From NCBI GenBank assembly GCA_022790905.1, contig JAAVYC010000192.1, forward strand, positions 1 through 7,320: DNA of 7,320 bases. The letters run 5' to 3'. Both the position numbers and the translations under genes were made by a program. Positions 1-6,350 of the stretch are shown here, one piece after another. Source of the stretch: Lachnospiraceae bacterium (GTDB taxonomy: Bacteria > Bacillota > Clostridia > Lachnospirales > Lachnospiraceae). The notes below the pieces were generated by a model. It did not search any database, was not told the DNA's origin, and saw only the letters and a program-made list of their open reading frames with translations. Position 1 is the first letter of the stretch. Each line of letters starts with the position of its first letter.

Positions 1-584
1 GCAACCGGACTGTCAATTCCCCCGGAGAGAAGAAGCATCGCTTTTCCATTTGTTCCGACTGGCATTCCGCCCGGTCCCGGAATCTCTGTCGAATAGAGAT
101 TGATCTGATTGCGAATTTCTACATGAACCATAATATCCGGATTGTGCACATCCACCTGCATCTGCGGATAGGCATCTAGAATTTTTTCTCCAAGTTTTGC
201 GTTGAGTTCCATAGAGTTCAACGGGTAATTCTTTCTCGCACGCCTTGCATTTACTTTAAAGGTCTGGTTTTTATCCGGATAGACTTTATCTATATAGGAA
301 ACAACTTCTTTTGCGAGCGTCTCAAATCCCTCATCCTCTAACATGACAACCGGACAGATTCCAACGATTCCAAATACATGGCTTAGCGCATCCACTACCT
401 CATCAAAATCGTATTCCGACATCGTCTCTACATAGATGCGTCCCTGCTCTTTGCGTACCTGAAATTCTCCTTCCACCTCTTTTAAAGTATGACAAATCTG
501 TGATACCAAAGCATCCTCAAAAAGATGTCTGTTTTTTCCCTTTATTGCAATCTCCGCATATTTGATCAAAAATGATTTATACAT
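1..584 (-). CDS. thiI: tRNA 4-thiouridine synthase ThiI, N-terminal part (cut by window edge)
   Basis: ThiI adenylates U8 of tRNA and transfers persulfide sulfur to it, giving s4U8; in many bacteria it also supplies sulfur for the thiamine thiazole. I translated 194 full codons before the window edge. They show the N-terminal ferredoxin-like part (start MYKSFLIKYAEIAIKGKN), a THUMP domain at about residues 60-165 with VNARRARKNYP at 111-121, then the linker GGMPVGTNGKAM and the PP-loop SGGIDSP at 187-193, which binds ATP in this family. The rest of the catalytic domain, and any rhodanese domain with the persulfide cysteine, lies outside the window. The ATG at 584-582 is preceded by AAAGGA with a 7 nt spacer. 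It begins 16 nt after the stop of the cysteine desulfurase gene, its likely sulfur donor, so the two are probably co-transcribed. The family call is secure. Confidence 0.95.
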   Translation of the reverse strand, partial: MYKSFLIKYAEIAIKGKNRHLFEDALVSQICHTLKEVEGEFQVRKEQGRIYVETMSEYDFDEVVDALSHVFGIVGICPVVMLEDEGFETLAKEVVSYIDKVYPDKNQTFKVNARRARKNYPLNSMELNAKLGEKILDAYPQMQVDVHNPDIMVHVEIRNQINLYSTEIPGPGGMPVGTNGKAMLLLSGGIDSPV

Positions 585-600
585 AGGATATTCCTTTCAT

Positions 601-1758
601 CTAATGCGCCTTATATTTTCTAAGAAACGGCAACAATTCCTCCAAAACCGTGACAGCATAATCTACTTCTTCCACTGTTGTGTGGACAGAAAAACTAAAA
701 CGCAGTGTCGCCATCTGCCACTCTCGTGGTATCCCAATTGCTTTTAGTGTTGCACTCACTGCCGGTTTATTCGAAGAGCACGCTGATCCCGCCGATACAT
801 AGATTCCCCGCTCCTCCAATGCATGTAAAAGCGCTTCGCTTTTAGCGATCTCCTCAAAGCTGACGCTGACGATATGCGGCGCCGAATCTTCCCCGGTCCT
901 CCCATTCACATGGACGCCTTCTAAACGTTCCAGTCCCTGTAAAAATGCCTGTTTGACCTCATATAGTTTCTCGCGATTTCGTTCTATATCACGGCATATC
1001 TCTTCACATGCCACTCCCAGTCCTGCGATTGCAGGAACATTCTCGGTACCGGAACGCTGTCCTTTTTGCTGACCCCCTCCAAAAAGAATCGGTTTGATCT
1101 TCGTCTTATCTTTGATATATAAAAATCCGATGCCCTTTGGCCCATGCAGTTTGTGACCACTGACGGAGAGCATGTCCACCTGAAGCTTCTTGGGATATAG
1201 TCTCATCTTTCCATAGGATTGAATCGCATCGATATGAAGTAAGGTTTTTGGATTTTTCCTTTTGATCAGAGCCGCCGCTTCCTCAATCGGTTCCACTGCT
1301 CCGATCTCATTGTTCACCTGCATAAGAGATACCAGGATGGTATCTTCTCTCACAGAAGCCTCCAATTCATCTAAGGAAATCCGACCTTCACGGTCCACAG
1401 ACAAATAAGTCACCTCAAATCCCTGTTCTTCCAAAAATTTCACAGGAGCCGCAACGGAGGCATGTTCTATGGCAGTGGTGATCAGATGCTTTCCCGCACG
1501 TCGATTTGCCATGGCACTCCCTATGATTGCAAAGTTATTTGATTCCGTTCCGCCTGAGGTAAATACAATCTCTTTGTCTGTTACTTTGAGTGTCTTTGCA
1601 ATTTTTTCTTTCGCTTCTTTGATATATTTTTCCGCCTGCACACCTTTTAAATGCAAAGAAGATGGATTTCCATAATCTTCCATCATAACTTTCACCATGA
1701 TATCGCACACCGATTGGTCACACGGTGTGGTGGCAGAGTTATCTAAATATGCTTCCAT
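601..1758 (-). CDS. nifS: Cysteine desulfurase, NifS/IscS-like (class V aminotransferase fold)
   Basis: This PLP enzyme converts cysteine to alanine and holds the sulfur as an enzyme persulfide. Counting from the ATG at 1758, the 385 residues include the N-terminal LDNSATTP, TSGGTESNN at 67-75, His99 in EHAS, VNNEIG at 148-153, the PLP lysine K203 in SGHKLHGPKG, RSGTEN at 235-240 and the active-site Cys327 in SAGSACSS. Length is normal for the family. Start choice: ATG 1758 gives the usual MEAYLDNSATT beginning, 5 nt after the rsmE stop. An in-frame GTG at 1767 would add three residues and overlap the rsmE stop. Neither has a strong Shine-Dalgarno, which suggests translational coupling to rsmE. 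Because thiI follows directly, I infer it is the dedicated sulfur donor for tRNA thiolation, like the NifS-type partner of ThiI in Bacillus subtilis, rather than the general Fe-S cluster desulfurase. No scaffold gene (iscU/sufU) is next to it. Confidence 0.95.
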   Translation of the reverse strand: MEAYLDNSATTPCDQSVCDIMVKVMMEDYGNPSSLHLKGVQAEKYIKEAKEKIAKTLKVTDKEIVFTSGGTESNNFAIIGSAMANRRAGKHLITTAIEHASVAAPVKFLEEQGFEVTYLSVDREGRISLDELEASVREDTILVSLMQVNNEIGAVEPIEEAAALIKRKNPKTLLHIDAIQSYGKMRLYPKKLQVDMLSVSGHKLHGPKGIGFLYIKDKTKIKPILFGGGQQKGQRSGTENVPAIAGLGVACEEICRDIERNREKLYEVKQAFLQGLERLEGVHVNGRTGEDSAPHIVSVSFEEIAKSEALLHALEERGIYVSAGSACSSNKPAVSATLKAIGIPREWQMATLRFSFSVHTTVEEVDYAVTVLEELLPFLRKYKAH

Positions 1759-1763
1759 GGTTC

Positions 1764-2516
1764 TCACTTCACGCTTTCTCTTTTCATCTCTATTTCCAAC
1801 ATCAGCATACTCATGACCGTAACCGCCGCCGTGTCTGTCCGAAGAATTCTTTTTCCGAGCGAAATTACATCCATATCCTGCCGCGCTAATTCAATTTCCT
1901 CCTCCGAAAAACCGCCTTCCGGTCCAATGATAACGCTGATATCCTTTCCTGTCTCAATTCTATTTAAAACTTCTCTCGTCGCCGACATTCCCCGCTCATT
2001 TTCATAGGGAACGAGACAATATTCACATTGCCTCGCATATTCTATCGCTTCTCTATAACTCATCACAGAGTGTATCTGCGCAATCCTACTCCTTTTCGCC
2101 TGTTTTGCCGCACTTTTCGCAATTGCCTGCCAGCGCTCTCTCTTCTTTTCTTTTTTCTTCTCATCGAGCCTGACAACACAATATTTCATCTCTACCGGGA
2201 TAATCTCGTACACGCCAAGCTCCACTGCTTTTTGAATCACATATTCCATACGCTCCCCTTTTGGAATCGCCTGAAATAAAAGAATACGATTTGGAAGTTC
2301 CGTATCTTCGGCTGTTCTCTCCAAAATCTTTGCTTTTACAGAATCCGCCGTGACTTCTGCGATCTCACAAAAAAAGTCCATTCCTTTTCCATTGCTGATA
2401 CGGATCTCCTCTCCCGGCCTCATGCGCAACACGTTCCCTATATGTCTCACATCGTCCCCGACAATCGTGACATATTCCTTTTCAATCTGCTCATCTTCCA
2501 CAAAAAACTGATACAT
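1764..2516 (-). CDS. rsmE: 16S rRNA (uracil1498-N3)-methyltransferase RsmE
   Basis: RsmE is a SPOUT-class enzyme that methylates N3 of U1498 in the 30S decoding region using S-adenosylmethionine. The 250 residues match the family length. The N-terminal PUA-like RNA-binding part holds DDVRHIGNVLRMRPG at 21-35. A middle segment holds KGERMEYVIQKAVELGV (86-102) and ERWQAIAKSAAKQAKRS. The C-terminal trefoil-knot SAM site holds IGPEGGFSEEEIE (197-209) and SLGKRILRTDTAA (219-231). The ATG at 2516 lies 3 nt after the prmA stop, with only a weak purine-rich stretch (AGAAAGAAG) before it inside the end of prmA, so expression likely depends on the operon. Its stop overlaps the possible GTG start of the desulfurase gene. 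The pairing of prmA and rsmE is common in Firmicutes. Confidence 0.96.
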   Translation of the reverse strand: MYQFFVEDEQIEKEYVTIVGDDVRHIGNVLRMRPGEEIRISNGKGMDFFCEIAEVTADSVKAKILERTAEDTELPNRILLFQAIPKGERMEYVIQKAVELGVYEIIPVEMKYCVVRLDEKKKEKKRERWQAIAKSAAKQAKRSRIAQIHSVMSYREAIEYARQCEYCLVPYENERGMSATREVLNRIETGKDISVIIGPEGGFSEEEIELARQDMDVISLGKRILRTDTAAVTVMSMLMLEIEMKRESVK

Positions 2517-2519
2517 ACG

Positions 2520-3470
2520 TTACTTCTTTCTCGCTGTGATATTGACCCACTCGCCCTGATAATTTGTCTCTAAAATCTCAAATCCGGCATTTATGATTGC
2601 CTTTTTTACCTCTTCTTCTTTAAAATCAATGATTCCGGAAGTAATAAAAATCCCATCTTTTTTCAGCCTATCCGGAATTACCGGAGCCATCGGGATAATA
2701 ACGTCCGCCAAAATATTCGCAACCACAAGATCATACTCGTTTCCGATTTCTTTTTGTAACGCCGTATCATCTATCAGATTCCCTATATAAAAATCCACTT
2801 TCGCATCCTGTAAATGATTCACTTTCAGATTTTCTTTTGTGGATACTATACAATCCCTGTCAATATCTGTTCCAACAATCTCTCCCGCTCCTAATTTTAA
2901 AGCTACAATGGAAAGAATGCCGCTTCCACATCCGAGATCAAGAACCTTTGCGCCCTCTCTCATGTGTTTGCGAAGCTGACGAATACAAAGCTGCGTCGTC
3001 TCATGCTTTCCTGTCCCAAAGGAGACACCCGGGTCGATCTCGATCAAGATCTTATTTTCATCTTCCCTTTTTTTCTTCTCCCAGGTAGGCTTGATTAGGA
3101 TATCATCAATCGTAAAAGAAGAAAAGAACTGCTTCCAATTGTTTTGCCAGTCAAGATCCTCTGTCTCACTCTCTATGATGGTCCCCTCGCCGATATCTAC
3201 ATAGTGACGCCACTCCTCGATCCCTGCTTTTACCTTTTCCAAAATTTCTTTATCATCCATTCCCTCTTCCACATAAAAGCTAATCAGGCTCGTCCCATCG
3301 TCTGCCGGAAGATCCGGCAAAAAGTCGATAAACATTGCAGCCTGATCCTCCCTTGAAAGCGGCACGTGATCCTCAATCTGGATTCCCTCCACGCCCACTT
3401 CATCGAGCATAGCGCTCAGATAATCTTCCGCCTCTGTCGTCGTCTTTATCGTAAATTTGTTCCATTTCAT
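2520..3470 (-). CDS. prmA: Ribosomal protein L11 methyltransferase PrmA
   Basis: PrmA trimethylates lysines and the N-terminus of ribosomal protein L11 with S-adenosylmethionine. The 316 residues show a substrate-recognition N-terminal domain (about 1-125), then DPGVSFGTGKHETTQ (146-160), the Rossmann SAM-binding motif VLDLGCGSGILSI (176-188) with the acidic GTDID at 200-204, and the family's VANILADVI (250-258). The C-terminus ends in YQGEWVNITARKK, as usual. The ATG at 3470 is preceded by GTGAGG (3486-3481) with a 10 nt spacer. It is the first gene of the four-gene minus-strand unit and has a recognisable promoter upstream. Nothing is odd about its length or motifs. Confidence 0.96.
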   Translation of the reverse strand: MKWNKFTIKTTTEAEDYLSAMLDEVGVEGIQIEDHVPLSREDQAAMFIDFLPDLPADDGTSLISFYVEEGMDDKEILEKVKAGIEEWRHYVDIGEGTIIESETEDLDWQNNWKQFFSSFTIDDILIKPTWEKKKREDENKILIEIDPGVSFGTGKHETTQLCIRQLRKHMREGAKVLDLGCGSGILSIVALKLGAGEIVGTDIDRDCIVSTKENLKVNHLQDAKVDFYIGNLIDDTALQKEIGNEYDLVVANILADVIIPMAPVIPDRLKKDGIFITSGIIDFKEEEVKKAIINAGFEILETNYQGEWVNITARKK

Positions 3471-3511
3471 ACTCTATTCGCCTCACTTGCTCTTCGACAT
3501 ACTTGATGAGT

Positions 3512-3540
3512 ATTTTAGCATAGAATTCCATTTTCTGCAA
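3512..3540 (-). promoter_or_regulatory. Sigma-A-type promoter for the prmA-rsmE-nifS-thiI operon
   Basis: On the minus strand TTGCAG (3540-3535) is separated by 17 nt from TAAAAT (3517-3512). The -10 box is preceded by TGC, making it an extended -10. The -35 matches consensus at only three positions; the -10 matches at five. A start about 7 nt downstream would leave a leader of roughly 35 nt before the prmA ATG, too short for a riboswitch. It lies in the 108 nt divergent region shared with the hydrogenase gene. This is prediction from spacing and consensus only. Confidence 0.6.
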
Positions 3541-3578
3541 ATACTAGGCGCAGGTTAAGATTTTAAAAGGAGTATCTT

Positions 3579-4796
3579 ATGACATTTGAAGAATTATATC
3601 AGAAAGTAATTTTTGCAAAAGCGAACGACAAACCTTTTGATCTCAAAGAGGGCGATTATGACAAAGGACAATTGGATTGTATCCTTCACCCTGAAAACTA
3701 TCCACTGATCCGAAAAGAGGGGGACTGTGACTGCAAAGATCCCGCCTGTATCTCTGCCTGCATTTTTGATGCCATAAAAATTGAGCACGGCACTGCTGTC
3801 ATTCACCCGGAACTCTGCGTCGGATGTGCCGAATGTCTCCGCGCCTGCAAAGATCAAAAACTGGATTTTACAAAAGATACGGTAACTGCAATTGAATCTT
3901 TAAAAGACACTTCACATTCTGTCTACGCCTTGATGGCACCTGCTTTTATCGGGCAATTTGGAGCTGATGCCACCCCTTCTAAAATCCGAAACTGTCTGAA
4001 GCAAATCGGTTTTGCGGGGATGGTGGAAGTCGCCGCCTTTGCCGATATTTTAACTTTAAAAGAATCATTGGAATTTATAGAAAATCATCACACGCCAGAA
4101 GATTTTCAATTGACAAGCTGCTGCTGTCCAGTCTGGATCGGAATGATACGAAAAGATTTCAAAAAAATCGTCTCACATCTCCCTGCTTCTGTATCTCCGA
4201 TGATCGCCTGCGGGCGTATCATAAAAGCCCTGCACCCTGACTGCCGCACTATCTTTATCGGCCCCTGCATGGCGAAAAAAGCGGAAGCAAAGGATCCAGA
4301 TCTCACCGGCGCCATCGACTGTGTTCTGACCTTTCAAGAACTCGCAGATATGTTCCATGCATTCCAGACGGACTTTTCGGCTGCCGAAGCTGAGACGAAA
4401 GAACACTCCTCCACAGCGGGCAGACTCTATGGGCGCGCCGGAGGCGTCAGCAAAGCCGTGGGTGACTGTGTCAAAAGCATTCAACCGGATTACCTTTTTC
4501 TCCCAAAAACCGCTTGTGGTGTCAAAGACTGTAAGACGCTGTTAGAACAAATTCTCGCCGGAGAGACAAGGGGTAACTTTTTTGAGGGAATGGCATGTGA
4601 TGGCGGCTGCGCCGGCGGACCAAAACGCCTTTTGGATATTGACGCTTGTACGACATATGTCAATGAATATGCTGAGCAGTCTCCTTTCGCCACACCCGCA
4701 GAAAATCCTTACGTGGCAGACTTAATGGAACGTCTGGGCTTCCACACCGTAGAGGATTTCGTGGAACACAGCGATATTCTCACGCGTTCTCTGTGA
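3579..4796 (+). CDS. Monomeric [FeFe] hydrogenase, group B-like (TSCCCP type)
   Basis: The enzyme class interconverts protons and H2 at the H-cluster, usually with ferredoxin as electron partner, in the cytoplasm. The 405 residues start with a ferredoxin-like part carrying two [4Fe-4S] cysteine sets: C50, C52, C57, C61 (CxCx4Cx3C) and C80, C83, C86, C90 (CxxCxxCxxxC). The H-cluster domain has L1 TSCCCPVW (179-186), L2 GPCMAKKAEA (C230) and L3 FEGMACDGGCAGGPK (C340, C344). All ligand cysteines for the [4Fe-4S] subcluster and the bridging cysteine are therefore present. L1 reads TSCCCP rather than the TSCCP of the well-studied group A enzymes; from memory this is typical of clostridial group B enzymes such as CpIII. 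There is no Trx-like or [2Fe-2S] domain and no NuoE/NuoF-type partner nearby, so it is probably not a bifurcating complex. Maturation genes hydEFG are not in the window. A strong AAGGAG (3567-3572) sits 6 nt before the ATG. Physiological direction cannot be read from sequence. Confidence 0.92.
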   Translation: MTFEELYQKVIFAKANDKPFDLKEGDYDKGQLDCILHPENYPLIRKEGDCDCKDPACISACIFDAIKIEHGTAVIHPELCVGCAECLRACKDQKLDFTKDTVTAIESLKDTSHSVYALMAPAFIGQFGADATPSKIRNCLKQIGFAGMVEVAAFADILTLKESLEFIENHHTPEDFQLTSCCCPVWIGMIRKDFKKIVSHLPASVSPMIACGRIIKALHPDCRTIFIGPCMAKKAEAKDPDLTGAIDCVLTFQELADMFHAFQTDFSAAEAETKEHSSTAGRLYGRAGGVSKAVGDCVKSIQPDYLFLPKTACGVKDCKTLLEQILAGETRGNFFEGMACDGGCAGGPKRLLDIDACTTYVNEYAEQSPFATPAENPYVADLMERLGFHTVEDFVEHSDILTRSL

Positions 4797-4820
4797 CAAA
4801 TTCTATAGACGCCTGACACT

Positions 4821-4853
4821 TAAAAGGACACTTTCCCTTCTCGGAAAGTGCCC
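4821..4853 (-). terminator. Intrinsic terminator of the J-domain gene
   Basis: Arms 4826-4836 and 4843-4853 pair over 11 bp around a 6 nt loop, and on the minus strand the hairpin is followed by TTTTA. It begins directly after the TAG of the J-domain gene. In minus-strand RNA the one irregular position is a G-U wobble, whereas in plus-strand RNA it is an A-C mismatch with no U tract, so it serves the minus strand. The U tract is short. No separate terminator is visible for the convergent hydrogenase gene, which may rely on this stem. Confidence 0.7.
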
Positions 4854-5363
4854 CTATCCCAGTCTCTTCTTTAATACATCATATTCCCGATTGATCTCTT
4901 GCAGCGCTTTCGTGTCCCCTGCGAGATTGTCAGGATGATAAATCTTAATCAAATCCTTGTAACGCTTTTTTAGGGCAAGCTCATTGCCGACCCCTTTAAA
5001 AAACAATTCGGCATTCACTGCGAGATCATTTCCTCCTGCACCGCAACGATTCTGCGCCTCCTGATAAAAATGTTTCTCTCTCTCTAATTGATCCCTCTCC
5101 CCCGCGAGTTTTTTGAGCTCAGTCTCTAAAATATCTCTCTTCATATCCAGGAGTCTTTCTTTTTGTTCTAATCTTCGTTCCTCTGTCTCCCGCTTAAAAT
5201 AAAACTCTTTTCTCTCGCGTTCAAAAGAACGTTTCTCTTCCTCAAACTCTCTTTTTTCTTTGTCAAAATCTTTTTTCTTTCGCTCTAACTTTACAGTTTC
5301 CTGGAAGCACCACTGTCGAAACTGCTCCATCCCCTCTCCCGCGTTTTTCACCTGGTGACTCAT
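4854..5363 (-). CDS. Coiled-coil protein with C-terminal J-domain-like HPD motif
   Basis: The product has 169 residues. After a short N-terminus comes a long, highly charged E/K/R-rich helix (about 22-105) that should form a coiled coil, a short Gly/Asn linker near 107-113, then a J-domain-like end (about 118-168). That end has RYKDLIKIYHPDN, with the HPD tripeptide at 143-145, and the following helix ALQEINREYDVLKKRL. HPD is the motif by which J-proteins stimulate Hsp70 (DnaK) ATPase. The fold is at the C-terminus, unlike DnaJ itself, and there is no signal peptide, membrane segment, G/F region or zinc finger. Start: the ATG at 5363 has a strong AGAGGAG 7 nt upstream, whereas an in-frame TTG at 5387 has none. 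It has its own promoter and terminator, so it is a single-gene unit. I infer a J-protein that brings a DnaK to some client or structure through the coiled coil; the client is unknown. Confidence 0.8.
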   Translation of the reverse strand: MSHQVKNAGEGMEQFRQWCFQETVKLERKKKDFDKEKREFEEEKRSFERERKEFYFKRETEERRLEQKERLLDMKRDILETELKKLAGERDQLEREKHFYQEAQNRCGAGGNDLAVNAELFFKGVGNELALKKRYKDLIKIYHPDNLAGDTKALQEINREYDVLKKRLG

Positions 5364-5397
5364 TTCTACTCTCCTCTTTTTTTCCAACGGATCTTTG

Positions 5398-5430
5398 CTA
5401 ACACCGTTAGAATCAATATCTAGTATCGAT
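5398..5430 (-). promoter_or_regulatory. Two adjacent dyads in the leader of the J-domain gene
   Basis: CTAAC-ACC-GTTAG (5398-5410) is a perfect 5 bp inverted repeat. Next to it, ATCAATA-TCTAG-TATCGAT (5412-5430) is a 7 bp inverted repeat with one irregular position that becomes a G-U pair in the minus-strand transcript. Both lie in the roughly 70 nt leader between the predicted transcription start and the J-domain ATG. They could be a repressor operator or small leader hairpins. Short dyads in AT-rich DNA can occur by chance. Confidence 0.3.
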
Positions 5431-5441
5431 AATTACTACAT

Positions 5442-5470
5442 ATTGTATCCGATATGCCAGAAAATAGCAA
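5442..5470 (-). promoter_or_regulatory. Sigma-A-type promoter for the J-domain gene
   Basis: On the minus strand TTGCTA (5470-5465) and TACAAT (5447-5442) are separated by exactly 17 nt. The -35 matches consensus at four positions and the -10 at five. The predicted start near 5435 gives a leader of about 70 nt. It lies downstream of the hicAB terminator, which supports independent transcription. Confidence 0.65.
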
Positions 5471-5504
5471 GAATGAATTTATAAACTAGTCTTTCTTTTT
5501 CCAT

Positions 5505-5543
5505 AAAAAAGCACCCAAACCCAATGTAAGACTTAGATGCTTT
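5505..5543 (-). terminator. Intrinsic terminator of hicAB
   Basis: In the minus-strand transcript AAGCAUC (5542-5536) pairs with GGUGCUU (5515-5509). The stem continues inward through A-U and G-U pairs to about 13 bp, with an approximately 8 nt loop. Six U residues (5510-5505) follow. The wobble pairs are valid only in minus-strand RNA, which fixes the polarity. It lies about 35 nt past the hicB stop. Confidence 0.8.
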
Positions 5544-5575
5544 CATCAATCACTCTGTTTTTTATTATAATCTTC

Positions 5576-5938
5576 CTAACCCTGAGAATGTATTGCGTCA
5601 TTTCTGGATAAAAGATATAGGCAATACTGGTTCATGCTGATCCCTTCCCGCTTGGAATGTTCGGAAAGCTGCCGGTGCAAGCTTTTGGGAATCCGTAACT
5701 TGAACTGCCCGGAATAATCATTCAGCCCATCCGGTCCGGGAATCTCCTGTCCTTCCTCTAGTGCAGCCATAAACCACGCCTTTTTTGCATCTTCCGCATT
5801 GTTTACTGCCAATTCCAGGGTTTCTCCGCATGTCATGCACCCCGGCAATTCTGGGAACGTCACAGCATAGCCTCCTTCTTTCTGGTCAGGCACAATCTCC
5901 ATACGATAAGGCAACCTCATATATTCATTCAGCGTCAT
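5576..5938 (-). CDS. hicB: HicB antitoxin (HicB fold plus ribbon-helix-helix)
   Basis: HicB neutralises the HicA RNase by direct binding and represses its own promoter. Counting from the ATG at 5938, the 120 residues show the HicB partial RNase H-like fold at about 11-68 (YRMEIVPDQKEGGYAVTFPE, LPGCMTCGETLELA, NNAEDAKKAWFMAALEEG and EIPGP). A ribbon-helix-helix DNA-binding end follows at about 77-112 (GQFKLRIPKSLHRQLSEHSK, then EGISMNQYCLYLLSR). Start: the ATG at 5938 has AGGGGG 6 nt upstream; an in-frame GTG at 5953 has no such site. The gene begins inside the last codons of hicA (14 bp overlap), which suggests coupled translation. The RHH end makes it a likely ligand for the dyad in the hicA promoter. 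Confidence 0.95.
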   Translation of the reverse strand: MTLNEYMRLPYRMEIVPDQKEGGYAVTFPELPGCMTCGETLELAVNNAEDAKKAWFMAALEEGQEIPGPDGLNDYSGQFKLRIPKSLHRQLSEHSKREGISMNQYCLYLLSRNDAIHSQG

Positions 5939-6179
5939 CAATATCCCCCTCACTCTCTATTACTTCTTTAACCATTTCCACATATACTTTCTTTATTGGT
6001 TCGTGCTTAGGAATCGTAATCGGCCTGCAGCCCTTTTTCCGAAAAGTGCAATGGCTACTGCCGCCTTTTGGCTGGTGCATTTCATAGCCGTAACTTTCCA
6101 GCACCTTACACAACTCATGAAAACGCATATCCTTTGACAGGGAGCATATCCTTTCTAATAGTTTATCCCATTTTGACAT
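5925..6179 (-). CDS. hicA: HicA toxin (mRNA interferase)
   Basis: HicA is a small double-stranded-RNA-binding-like protein that cleaves mRNA and stops growth when HicB is lost. The 84-residue product contains RFHELCKVLESYGYEMHQPK, GGSSHCTFRK with the catalytic His43, and CRPITIPKHEPIKKVYV, the usual order for the family. The catalytic histidine is present, so the toxin looks intact. Start: ATG 6179 has a perfect AGGAGG (6192-6187) 7 nt upstream. An in-frame ATG further upstream (to 6227) would start inside the promoter and is unlikely. The toxin is the first gene, as in most hicAB loci, and overlaps hicB by 14 bp. An N-terminal extension of about 18 residues (MSKWDKLLERICSLSKDM) precedes the core, a little longer than the shortest HicA proteins. 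Confidence 0.94.
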   Translation of the reverse strand: MSKWDKLLERICSLSKDMRFHELCKVLESYGYEMHQPKGGSSHCTFRKKGCRPITIPKHEPIKKVYVEMVKEVIESEGDIDDAE

Positions 6180-6198
6180 CAGAATACCTCCTGCAATC

Positions 6199-6227
6199 AT
6201 TATAAATGGTGCCATATACGGTGTCAA
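6199..6227 (-). promoter_or_regulatory. Perfect-consensus sigma-A promoter of hicAB
   Basis: On the minus strand TTGACA (6227-6222), a 17 nt spacer and TATAAT (6204-6199) form an exact consensus promoter. Transcription should start near 6192, right at the AGGAGG of hicA, leaving a leader of only about 13 nt. Such a strong promoter is expected to need repression, which in hicAB loci comes from HicB alone or with HicA. Confidence 0.85.
6203..6218. promoter_or_regulatory. Candidate HicB operator within the hicAB promoter
   Basis: ATGG-TG-CCAT (6206-6215) is a perfect 4 bp inverted repeat that extends outward to TAaATGGtgCCATaTA (6203-6218). It occupies the -35/-10 spacer and touches the -10 box, so a bound ribbon-helix-helix dimer would block RNA polymerase. 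The assignment to HicB is inferred from position and family behaviour. Confidence 0.4.
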
Positions 6228-6350
6228 TTAAAATAAGAATAAAATATTATCCTCACTTTCTATTGCCCTATCTATTAATACTTTATTTATAGAAATAATC
6301 TCTACACACAAACTTTCTAAAACATTCGTTTTGATTCCATATACTCCCAT
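6228..6350 (-). CDS. Possible 40-residue small ORF upstream of hicA (uncertain)
   Basis: An ATG at 6350 opens a 40-codon frame (MGVYGIKTNVLESLCVEI..., ending DNILFLF) whose TAA abuts the -35 box of hicAB. AGGA lies about 10 nt before the ATG and AAAGG lies only 1 nt before it, so initiation support is moderate. The composition reads like a plausible amphipathic peptide, but I recognise no family. It fills most of the gap between hicA and the next ORF. It could be a real small protein, the end of a decayed gene, or chance in AT-rich DNA. Confidence 0.2.
   Translation of the reverse strand: MGVYGIKTNVLESLCVEIISINKVLIDRAIESEDNILFLF

Noticed and set aside
3487..3578. A plus-strand promoter for the hydrogenase (for example TTGCTC with TATTTT, or a TAGAAT -10 box)
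   Set aside because: No pair of boxes with good spacing and consensus stands out. A promoter must exist near here, but the sequence does not decide which one.
4173..4484. A 103-codon open frame on the minus strand inside the hydrogenase gene
   Set aside because: It is antisense to a gene with unambiguous cofactor motifs, has no family-like pattern and no suitable ribosome binding site. It is an overlap artefact.
5388..5575. Riboswitch or structured RNA between hicB and the J-domain gene
   Set aside because: The space is accounted for by the hicAB terminator, the J-domain promoter and a leader of about 70 nt with only two small dyads. No known riboswitch core is recognisable.
5785..6087. A 100-codon plus-strand frame opposite hicA and hicB
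   Set aside because: It is fully antisense to a well-supported toxin-antitoxin pair and reads as Ser/Ile-rich noise.
6180..6227. N-terminally extended HicA starting upstream of ATG 6179
   Set aside because: The extension would be encoded by the promoter itself, upstream of the predicted transcription start, whereas ATG 6179 has an ideal AGGAGG.
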